Made by a program: the position numbers and the translations under genes. 64,000 bases of DNA, from IMG/VR virus record IMGVR_UViG_3300041964_000087, positions 1 to 64,000 of that record; one strand, written 5' to 3'. This DNA is from a virus. Below the pieces are notes generated by a model. That model was not told the origin of the DNA. It was given only the letters and a program-made list of their open reading frames with translations, and made no database searches. Positions 15,298 through 21,384 of this stretch are shown piece after piece. Every line of letters starts with the position of its first letter. The stretch's first letter is position 1.

Positions 15298-15326
15298 TTG
15301 ACAATCTTAAGCCAGTGGCTTAAATT
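15298..15326 (+). promoter_or_regulatory. Sigma70-type promoter with palindromic operator in spacer
   Basis: TTGACA (15298-15303), a 17-bp spacer and TAAATT (15321-15326), reading rightward. The spacer contains TTAAGCCAGTGGCTTAA (15307-15323), a near-perfect palindrome around a central G. The promoter at 51635 has the same layout and palindrome core. A structured leader of about 185 nt follows before ATG 15513. Divergent XRE gene suggests repression. Confidence 0.75.
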
Positions 15327-15512
15327 AGTAAATAAGCAAGCCGCCGGGACGAGTAGCCGGAAAGGGAAACCCCTAAGAGAGCTTTCGTCTCGACCCCTGG
15401 GAAGCGTGAAGCCTTTGAGCGTAGCGCCGAGATAACACAGATGAGCATCTGGATAAATGGCTTGTGCTATCAGCACTGGGTTAACCCGCCGCTGATATTT
15501 TTAGGAAACGAT

Positions 15513-15725
15513 ATGTTTAACCACTGCCTGACCACCGACGACCTCGAACTCGCACTTTTTGAAGCGATGGTTGCCCTCAACAACGGAGTTGAGATGGATG
15601 ACTCAGTAGAGTTTGACGATCACCTAGCAGCTAACTTTCCAGAAGGTCACAAGGCTATCTGCGACGCATACCGAGAGCAATCGGACGCAGTCTTCTTTCT
15701 GGAGAATCCAGAGTACGCCGAATAG
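15513..15725 (+). CDS. Small acidic protein under the repressed promoter
   Basis: A 70-residue, strongly acidic helical protein (TTDDLELALFEAMVALNNG; MDDSVEFDDHLAANFPEGH). ATG 15513 has AGGA seven bases upstream, so I prefer it to an in-frame ATG at 15441. It is the first gene downstream of the promoter at 15298. The gene in the matching position at 51727 is also small, helical and acidic but not clearly homologous. Acidic size and context would suit a DNA-mimic or anti-host protein, which is inference. Confidence 0.65.
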   Translation: MFNHCLTTDDLELALFEAMVALNNGVEMDDSVEFDDHLAANFPEGHKAICDAYREQSDAVFFLENPEYAE

Positions 15726-15790
15726 TACACGCGACCTAAGTAAGTCCTCAAACTGCCTACCCGACACATTTAAAAATCAAGGAATCCACA

Positions 15791-16342
15791 ATGCTACTTT
15801 CTACATTGACCGCTTCTCTCCAGTCCGATTACGCTAACTTGCAAGCTCAAATTGAAGCTATGCAAGAACAACAGCGCCAGATCGTTGACAAGCTCCAGCA
15901 GGTTGGCGCGGTGAGCAGCAAGATGCAGACAGCAGTACTCGCGCTGCAAGAGGCGATCGCGTCTGTTAATGAGGTTTGCCCAGAAGAGTTGGGTAACTAC
16001 AAAGAGACAATTACCAGCCTTTTTCAAACGCCTGTTGCCATCCTAGAGGCTGCGGTAGAGGAGTCAGAAACGGAAGCGCCTGAAGTCGAACTCGACACAA
16101 TTGATATTGAGCCGACCGAGTACGGAGTAGAGGAAAGCCCAGAAGATGAGACAGTGGAGGTTGCCGACGATGGCAGCAACGGTAAGGTTTATTTGACGGC
16201 TGATGAGTTGAATGAGCTACCGATTGGGAAGGTGCGATCGCTGGCGGCAAAGTTTGAGGTATCAGCCAAGGGTAAGCGTTACGAGATTGCAGCACGACTT
16301 AAGGGGATGGTCACGCAAGCTGATATGGACACGGTGAATTAG
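15791..16342 (+). CDS. Coiled-coil protein with C-terminal SAP/Rho-N-like domain
   Basis: Residues 1-60 are a coiled coil (LQAQIEAMQEQQRQIVDKLQ), followed by a very acidic linker (about 90-130) and a C-terminal 45-residue domain, YLTADELNELPIGKVRSLAA then KGKRYEIAARLKG, which resembles SAP or Rho N-terminal helix-extension-helix folds used for nucleic-acid binding. The likely role is a DNA- or RNA-associated oligomer. It follows the 15513 gene in the same direction and ends at a strong hairpin. Confidence 0.7.
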   Translation: MLLSTLTASLQSDYANLQAQIEAMQEQQRQIVDKLQQVGAVSSKMQTAVLALQEAIASVNEVCPEELGNYKETITSLFQTPVAILEAAVEESETEAPEVELDTIDIEPTEYGVEESPEDETVEVADDGSNGKVYLTADELNELPIGKVRSLAAKFEVSAKGKRYEIAARLKGMVTQADMDTVN

Positions 16343-16350
16343 TAGGAGTA

Positions 16351-16385
16351 AGACTCAAATCCGCAGCGCCTGCGGATTTGAGTCT
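16351..16385 (+). terminator. Strong perfect hairpin after 15791-16342
   Basis: A 16-bp perfect stem with a three-base loop CGC: AGACTCAAATCCGCAG pairs with its exact complement at 16370-16385. It starts nine bases after the stop codon. It contains the AAATCCGCAG core of the dispersed repeat family. There is no T run after it, so it may stabilise an mRNA end or terminate weakly. Confidence 0.6.
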
Positions 16386-16443
16386 ATTGGAAGTACCCTT
16401 TTCCAGCCACACGTAAAATCATTAACAAATTGAGGAAAAACCA

Positions 16444-17583
16444 ATGCAATACTTAGTAACGACAAAAGTTGAGCAAATCCCATCACGCCACGACAAGCTA
16501 ATCTGTATGATTGATGGCACGGTTCCAGGCTGGGACAAGCAATCAGGTGATTTTCACTTCGACCACCATAAGCCCGGTGGCGCTCAAATTCAGATTGATG
16601 AGATTCCTGTAGGGTGTATTCTTAGCTTTCCTCTAATTGAGTATGAACCTTTGTTCATCACAACCCAGTTAGATGCCGATGCTGTCATTGCTGCGGCATG
16701 GATGCAACTTAATCCGTCCTTTGTTAATGAGGAAATACGTCGGAAGCTGAGAGCGATCGCATTTGATTGCGATTACCTCTGTGTCCCTGATGAATTAAGC
16801 GACTTAGCCGGATTTGCCGCTAAAGCTGTAGCAGGAATGAAAGCGGAAGGCGTAAAGCTTCGCGAGAAGATGGAACTTCCTTCAGATTCAAAGCAATGGA
16901 CAGAAGAGCAGCGCTTGCAGTACTACTCCGAAAGCTTCAAGCGTGATGTTGATTGGATTCTGGATGCCGTCCAAGGTATCCGCCCTTTCCCTGGTGAGTC
17001 GGGTGAGGCTGATGCTCATTTTGAGAAAATCAAAGCAGATACTGAAAGGCTTTTAACGGAGTCTAGGTTACGGAAGTATTGCGGTTGCTGGATATCTGAC
17101 CAAACTGGAATGAAAGGGTACACTGATCCTCGCAGTTTTTACGCGGCAATTCCTCAACTTGATCCTGATTATGATTGCCAACCAGTGACTTTGGTTATTG
17201 GCGATCGCAAAGAAAATGATGGTATTCGCTACACACTAGGCAGTTTGCCTTTACATCCCCAGGCTTCATTACTGGACTACTCAACAGCTCATGTATGGGA
17301 GGCTCTGAGCGAAGCCGAAAGAAGACTCAATCCTGATTTTCAGGGATGGGGCGGTCGTGCTGCGGTGGGCGGAAGTTCTTGGAATAATCCTAGCTTGCTG
17401 TCGGCAACGGAAGTGATTGATATTGCAATGTTTGCGCTAGGTGTGGAAACCAAGATGAACAACCCAGAGCCTTTGCCCAAAAAAATAGTAGAGAGATTAG
17501 CAGAAAAATCTACGGTCGCAAACCTTAAAGCCTTAGAGGCTAGCATCAAGCGAACTATTGCCCGAAAGTCTACCAACCCCTAG
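16444..17583 (+). CDS. DHH-like phosphoesterase-related protein
   Basis: A 379-residue protein with FHFDHHKPGG near residue 38 and TTQLDADAVIAAAW near residue 76, resembling the metal-binding motifs of the DHH phosphoesterase superfamily (nanoRNase, RecJ-like). Near the C-terminus, GWGGRAAVGGSSW recalls the DHHA1 substrate-binding GGxxxxGGS element. This suggests cleavage of a phosphodiester or short oligonucleotide, but the motif set is partial and the N-terminal DxD is not obvious. It converges with the spike gene, overlapping by 14 bp. Confidence 0.55.
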   Translation: MQYLVTTKVEQIPSRHDKLICMIDGTVPGWDKQSGDFHFDHHKPGGAQIQIDEIPVGCILSFPLIEYEPLFITTQLDADAVIAAAWMQLNPSFVNEEIRRKLRAIAFDCDYLCVPDELSDLAGFAAKAVAGMKAEGVKLREKMELPSDSKQWTEEQRLQYYSESFKRDVDWILDAVQGIRPFPGESGEADAHFEKIKADTERLLTESRLRKYCGCWISDQTGMKGYTDPRSFYAAIPQLDPDYDCQPVTLVIGDRKENDGIRYTLGSLPLHPQASLLDYSTAHVWEALSEAERRLNPDFQGWGGRAAVGGSSWNNPSLLSATEVIDIAMFALGVETKMNNPEPLPKKIVERLAEKSTVANLKALEASIKRTIARKSTNP

Positions 17584-18364
17584 TAACTAGGCGATCGCCT
17601 GTATTATCAACTGCCCCAACAGTCGCCACGCTCTTTCCCGCAATCGTGACATCTGAAGCGTTGGTGATGGCGATCGCTTTTCCCGCTGCATCCCAAGACC
17701 ACTGACCCGCGCCCATCACCCACTTGGAACCGTCAGCGCTGGCAAAAGTCCATACCCCATTTGTCATCTCTGCATAAGCGCCGCCTTGAGTAAACCTAAT
17801 CCGGTCTGCCGCCTCAACTCTCACAGTCCCCACACCAGACGCCAATGCAGTAAACAGCAGTTCCCCAAACTCTGAATCAATCTGGTAGGTTTCACCCTTG
17901 CAGGTAATCGTCACGTCCCCGCCAATTTCCTCGGTAACTGCGCCATCAACACCAACGAAGCGATCGCCCTTCACAAGCTGCCTGTCATCTCCGGGCAGTT
18001 TTGTCGTGTTGTCCAATACTGGGGCGAGTTGTCCCGTGTCTGGCGGGTTGGTCTGGTTGGATAGGGTGCGAAGGAAGAAAGGCTTGTGAGGGTCGCCATC
18101 TACGAGGCTAATTAAGACGTGCGTACCTACTGGTGGGATGGGTTCATCAGTGACGCTGGTAGACCTACCGCAGGGGAACCAATCACTCTCAGCTTTCCCC
18201 CCTTGTGCCTGCCTTGTCACCCTAATCCGTCTCATCCCAGTGGGGTCGTCGTTGCGGGTCACAATCGCTTCTTGAATGGCTGGCTGACGGTGCAACAGTT
18301 CCCTAATTTGAGGAAGTAAGCGGACGAGTTCAGCAAGTGCAGAGGTGAAAGAGGGCGATCGCAT
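17570..18364 (-). CDS. Baseplate spike protein gpV
   Basis: Forms the membrane-piercing spike. The N-terminal helix (LAELVRLLPQIRELL) is followed by the gpV OB-fold: IVTRNDDPTGMRRIRVTRQ, PPVGTHVLISLVDGDPHKPF, then a beta-helical C-terminal shaft (GGDVTITCKGETYQID; ITNASDVTIAGKSVATVG). P2 gpV and Mu gp45 have this order. I chose ATG 18364 over an upstream TTG. The gene is separated from the other baseplate genes by the plus-strand early cluster at 14.8-17.6 kb. Confidence 0.85.
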   Translation of the reverse strand: MRSPSFTSALAELVRLLPQIRELLHRQPAIQEAIVTRNDDPTGMRRIRVTRQAQGGKAESDWFPCGRSTSVTDEPIPPVGTHVLISLVDGDPHKPFFLRTLSNQTNPPDTGQLAPVLDNTTKLPGDDRQLVKGDRFVGVDGAVTEEIGGDVTITCKGETYQIDSEFGELLFTALASGVGTVRVEAADRIRFTQGGAYAEMTNGVWTFASADGSKWVMGAGQWSWDAAGKAIAITNASDVTIAGKSVATVGAVDNTGDRLVTRGW

Positions 18365-18395
18365 TTGTAACAAGGGTAAAATAGTATTTTACTGG

Positions 18396-18761
18396 GTGGT
18401 CGATGTGTTGCCCAAAAGCATTTTAATTATTGAAGATAATCCTGCTATTTTAAATAATTTGGCAGAACTCTTAGAAAGTAGAGGCTATCTTCCATTAATC
18501 GCAGATAACGGTTATTCGGGGTTGCAAATGGCGATCGCATATCAACCCGATTTGATTTTGTGTGATTTGCATATTGGCGGATTATCGGGATTGCAAATCG
18601 CTAAAACATTGCGGAATCGGGGTAACGCTACACCCATTGTGTTTCAAACAGCGGATGTTAAGAAAGAAGTACTTGAAGAATTAGAGGGCTTCGGTGAGGT
18701 CGTTTACAAGCCTTTTTCTATTGATGAAATAATGGGCGTTGTTGATAAGTTTTTGAAATGA
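18396..18761 (+). CDS. CheY-like response regulator
   Basis: A single receiver domain. Visible are the acidic pair in ILIIEDNP, the phospho-acceptor Asp in LILCDLHIGGLSG, the switch Thr in VFQTADV and the Lys in VVYKPF, so all catalytic residues are present. No output domain follows, as in CheY/Spo0F types. The start is uncertain among GTG 18396, GTG 18405 and TTG 18408; an upstream GTG at 18345 would overlap the spike gene start. An AT-rich stretch near 18376-18391 could be its promoter. A receiver in a phage tail region suggests interference with host two-component signalling. Confidence 0.8.
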   Translation: MVDVLPKSILIIEDNPAILNNLAELLESRGYLPLIADNGYSGLQMAIAYQPDLILCDLHIGGLSGLQIAKTLRNRGNATPIVFQTADVKKEVLEELEGFGEVVYKPFSIDEIMGVVDKFLK

Positions 18762-18762
18762 T

Positions 18763-18869
18763 AAACCCCTCATCCTAAAACAAGGGGTTTCGTTGCGTTG
18801 AGTTGAAAAGTGACGTGTAGCGACGTGATGAGGCGAGTCGAGTTGAGGCGAGGAGAGATGAATCGCCAC
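18763..18869 (+). repeat. Hairpin-pentamer element, unit 1
   Basis: An 8-bp stem (AAACCCCT with AGGGGTTT, 18763-18790, 12-nt loop) is followed, after TCGTT, by 15 pentanucleotides at 18795-18869. All 15 begin with G, none has G second, and 12 have G third. Examples are GAGGC, GTGAC and GAGTC. Followed by a 25-bp sequence (starts CACTCTATCTTAAAGC) that is repeated after unit 2. It lies two bases after the response-regulator stop. Confidence 0.85.
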
Positions 18870-18884
18870 TCTATCTTAAAGCAA

Positions 18885-19008
18885 ATCGCCCAAGGGTTAG
18901 CTTAGGCGATCGCTCGTTGTGTTGTATTGAGGCGTGATGAGCTGAACAGAGAAGAGATGAAGAGTGACGTGTAGAGTCGAGGAGTGTAGAGTGGAGCCGA
19001 GATGTCAC
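18885..19008 (+). repeat. Hairpin-pentamer element, unit 2
   Basis: Stem ATCGCC/GGCGAT (18885-18910), then TCGTT and 18 pentamers (18919-19008), all beginning with G and none with G second; the last is GTCAC. A 39-bp stretch covering this hairpin is identical to 19833-19871 in unit 3. It forms a tandem pair with unit 1 and runs toward the 3' end of the convergent BRO gene. Confidence 0.85.
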
Positions 19009-19029
19009 TCTATCTTAAAGCAAATCGCC

Positions 19030-19707
19030 CTATTCTCTGCTGACGAGCATTGCGAATGGGTTCCCGACTGCGCTTATTGCGGTTTCCATCCGAGCAAACA
19101 ACGTTGGGTTACGCTTCTCTGCACAAACACTAAAGCGATACCGATGTTTAGGGCAAACCTCAATCATGTCGAAAAGTCCCCCTCGCTGAAAATACAAACA
19201 GTGTCTTGCTGCTGTACTTTTTCCTATTCCACACCCCTCAGCTAGCTCTTGGGCTGACATCCAGCGATCAGTGTCCTTGAGCAAGCAATACACCTTAAGC
19301 TGAGTCAGGCTTACTTCTGCGGTTTCTAAAAAGCGAGAGTGATTCTGGCTTGTTTCAGACGCTTTTTTAACAGGAGTAATAGGCGTGCTATAACTTCCCG
19401 TTTTGCGAATACTAGGGAGAACATCGTGAAGTACCCATCGCTTAAAGCTTTTGGCAACTGGCTTGCGAGATTTAAAAATTAGGTGATACAGCCCAGCTTC
19501 TGTCACTGTAAGCATTTCTTGACTACCACCAAGGGTGCGAACAATCTTCGCACCCTTTTCATCATCATCTAAACCACCAAGAGCTTTGCTGGTGTCAGTT
19601 AGCTCAAGGCAAAAACAAACATCCTGGGCTACCCATTCTGGACTGTCTGCCGTCCCCACGAAGCGAACATCTATATCCTTGAACCGAAAAACTGATAAAT
19701 TAGTCAT
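19030..19707 (-). CDS. BRO-N domain antirepressor-like protein
   Basis: Residues 1-105 are a BRO-N domain: DIDVRFVGTADSPEWVAQDV, GLDDDEKGAKIVRTLGG, LTVTEAGLYHLIFKSRKPVA and FKRWVLHDVLPSIRKTGSY. The C-terminal half has a winged-helix pattern (LTQLKVYCLLKDTDRWMSAQ; GIGKSTAARHCLYF). BRO proteins bind DNA and in phages often act as antirepressors. The gene is flanked by hairpin-pentamer pairs on both sides, and the upstream palindrome at 19751 may be its operator. Confidence 0.88.
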   Translation of the reverse strand: MTNLSVFRFKDIDVRFVGTADSPEWVAQDVCFCLELTDTSKALGGLDDDEKGAKIVRTLGGSQEMLTVTEAGLYHLIFKSRKPVAKSFKRWVLHDVLPSIRKTGSYSTPITPVKKASETSQNHSRFLETAEVSLTQLKVYCLLKDTDRWMSAQELAEGCGIGKSTAARHCLYFQRGGLFDMIEVCPKHRYRFSVCAEKRNPTLFARMETAISAVGNPFAMLVSRE

Positions 19708-19750
19708 GTCGCCTAGTTCTGTTAGGTTGACCGCGCCTCTGGGTATTTAG

Positions 19751-19767
19751 AGTACCGCAGAGGTACT
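19751..19767. promoter_or_regulatory. Palindrome upstream of the BRO gene
   Basis: AGTACC, five bases, GGTACT forms an inverted repeat 44 bp upstream of the BRO start, next to an AT-rich stretch (TAAAAT on the coding strand) that could be a -10 element. Plausible operator; not proven. Confidence 0.35.
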
Positions 19768-19836
19768 ACTCTATTTTACCATTAAGTAATTGCTGGCAGC
19801 CTTATGTTGCAAGGCTTTCCCCTATCAAAAAAGCAA

Positions 19837-19935
19837 ATCGCCCAAGGGTTAGCTTAGGCGATCGCTCGTTGCGTTGTGTTGAGGCGTACTGAAGAGAGAC
19901 GAGCTGAGTCGAGGCGAGGCAAGTCGAGGTGTACC
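19837..19935 (+). repeat. Hairpin-pentamer element, unit 3
   Basis: Same hairpin as unit 2 (39-bp identity), then 13 pentamers at 19871-19935. Twelve begin with G (the exception is AAGTC), none has G second, and it ends with GTACC. Seven bases separate it from unit 4. Confidence 0.85.
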
Positions 19936-19942
19936 AAATATA

Positions 19943-20040
19943 ATACCCTCCATCCAAAGACAAAGGGTATCCGATGAGTTGAGAGGAGTAGAGCCGAGCT
20001 GAGGCGAGGCGAGGCGAGTCGAGTGGCGCTGTAACGTCCC
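19943..20040 (+). repeat. Hairpin-pentamer element, unit 4
   Basis: Stem ATACCCT/AGGGTAT (19943-19970) with a loop resembling that of unit 1, then CCGAT and 13 pentamers (19976-20040), all starting with G and ending with GTCCC. It stops seven bases before the stop codon of the convergent gene at 20047. Confidence 0.85.
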
Positions 20041-20046
20041 TACATT

Positions 20047-20541
20047 CTACTTGAACGCTCTCAAATCCTCTATCAACGCTTGTTTATCCAGCATCTGCTC
20101 AGGTGACTTAATCACACGTTCCCTCAAAGCCTTGTCTGTATCTTTGGTAGAAAACGCTTCCCTCAACCCCAGATAAGCCATTGATAAGCCATACTCAACC
20201 CGTTGGGAGTGAGTCAGTTTAGCAGGTTCAACACATTCAATCTTCTGTCTATATATTTGGGTGTCACTCTTCAGCCGCTTGCCATGAACATCGTTTGCAT
20301 GGCGGCTGATATCTTTGTTGGCAAGGCGAGTAAAGCCCCTACCAATCTCACACCGAAGTACAACCGAATACTCCTTTTGGACAATACCGCAAGCTGTTTC
20401 AATAAAGTGTCGATAACGCTTTTGAACATCACAGTTAGCGATCGCGTTCAAGTCTTCATAGGAGATAAACTCACCTTCTTTCAAATCACGGAACGTTTGG
20501 ACTAACTGCTGAGTAATAGGCGATCGCTTATCAGTTTTCAT
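20047..20541 (-). CDS. Unknown protein between repeat pairs (164 aa)
   Basis: ATG 20541 overlaps the end of the upstream gene, indicating coupling; a longer start would run far into that gene. It opens with KRSPITQQLVQTFRDLKEGE and FISYEDLNAIANCDVQKRYR, a helical pattern like a winged-helix or initiator-type N-domain, followed by RGFTRLANKDISRHANDV and a basic helical C-terminus. No known family. Genes at 20047 and 20531 form a two-gene unit enclosed by hairpin-pentamer pairs, so either could act on those repeats. Confidence 0.65.
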   Translation of the reverse strand: MKTDKRSPITQQLVQTFRDLKEGEFISYEDLNAIANCDVQKRYRHFIETACGIVQKEYSVVLRCEIGRGFTRLANKDISRHANDVHGKRLKSDTQIYRQKIECVEPAKLTHSQRVEYGLSMAYLGLREAFSTKDTDKALRERVIKSPEQMLDKQALIEDLRAFK

Positions 20542-21118
20542 CGTTAAACTCCATCGTTGCAACCTTGAACCGTCCGAAGTATCCGTTATTCCGTGGACGA
20601 AAACGACCAATTCCAATCAATCGCCCTGCTTGTTCTAGATGTCGTTTCAACACATCCTCTGTGATAGTGTCGTCATAGACTAGGAACTCTACCGTTCCCT
20701 GCCATTTATAGATAACTGGATAACATTTCTGAACCCGTTTACCACTACCTCGAACACCATCAGCCGGATAGAAGCCCCATTCACCAACCCAGTCATCTTT
20801 AAGGATTGGTTGCTCGTCTAAGTCCATGAGGTACATGGGTTCAATGCACAGGATACCCGCTTCAAAGTGCTTAGTCCATGTTGACTTACCTTTGCCTGGT
20901 ATCTGCTCACCCAGAAACTTTGCCGCTTCAGATAAAGCGTTTTTCAGTGCCATGTTAGGGACAAATGTTTTGCCGTCTTGGTCAACATGAATCCGCTCTT
21001 TCCAGGTTCGTTCCTCATAGGCGTCTGCTAATTCTTTGTTGAGCTTTGGTGTGTTGTGAAACTTTGACTGAGAGTAGGGCGTTAATCCTACTAAATGCGC
21101 GATCGCAACTTTCGACAT
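20531..21118 (-). CDS. Unknown protein between repeat pairs (195 aa)
   Basis: Begins MSKVAIAHLVGLTPYSQSKF, with a central FVPNMALKNALSEAAKFLGE and a C-terminal ITEDVLKRHLEQAGRLIGIG then FRPRNNGYFGRFKV. The overall layout (strand, long loop, helix with KNAL, terminal GIGRFRP...GRF) recalls a widespread phage/mobile-element family I know only as hypothetical, with a faint similarity to Cas7/RAMP-type proteins that I cannot test. ATG 21118 is preferred over an upstream start. Units 5 and 6 of the repeat element lie just upstream on the same strand. Confidence 0.65.
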   Translation of the reverse strand: MSKVAIAHLVGLTPYSQSKFHNTPKLNKELADAYEERTWKERIHVDQDGKTFVPNMALKNALSEAAKFLGEQIPGKGKSTWTKHFEAGILCIEPMYLMDLDEQPILKDDWVGEWGFYPADGVRGSGKRVQKCYPVIYKWQGTVEFLVYDDTITEDVLKRHLEQAGRLIGIGRFRPRNNGYFGRFKVATMEFNDEN

Positions 21119-21144
21119 AACTATTTTGTGGAGAATAGCGAACA

Positions 21145-21180
21145 CCTATACTATACACAATGCAGTATCGCAGTAATGCA
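21145..21180. promoter_or_regulatory. Repeat-rich upstream region of the 20531 gene
   Basis: Contains AATGCAGTAT, AATGCAGTG and TTGCATT in direct and inverted arrangement. Its complement includes ACTGCATTACTG, a 12-mer also found at about 32311 next to the start of an accessory head/tail gene. Candidate operator. Confidence 0.3.
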
Positions 21181-21198
21181 GTGTTGCATTAATATGGA

Positions 21199-21277
21199 AA
21201 GGCGTCGCAGTTCGACTCCCCTCAATTCGTCTCAGATCGACACAACGCATCTGTACCCCTTGCTTCGGTGAGGGGTA
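21199..21277 (-). repeat. Hairpin-pentamer element, unit 6
   Basis: On the minus strand: stem TACCCCT/AGGGGTA (21254-21277) with loop CACCGAAGCA, then CAGAT and ten pentamers (21248 down to 21199), all beginning with G, none with G second, ending GCCTT. Shortest and most degenerate unit (six of ten with G third). Confidence 0.8.
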
Positions 21278-21285
21278 TCATATTA

Positions 21286-21377
21286 GGGACGACTCCACTC
21301 CTCTCAGCTCGCCTCTGCTCCACACTTCTCCTCTCTTTGCAGCACATCGCAACGGATGCCCTGCTTCGGTGGGGCAT
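21286..21377 (-). repeat. Hairpin-pentamer element, unit 5
   Basis: On the minus strand: stem ATGCCC/GGGCAT (21356-21377) with the same loop CACCGAAGCA as unit 6, then CCGTT and 13 pentamers (21350 down to 21286), all beginning with G and ending GTCCC. Eight bases separate it from unit 6. Stem bases differ from those of the other units while pairing is kept. Confidence 0.85.
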
Positions 21378-21384
21378 TGCATTG

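Noticed and set aside
18763-21377. CRISPR array
   Set aside because: There are no identical repeats with unique spacers; the periodicity is five bases and each unit has its own hairpin. No cas gene nearby.
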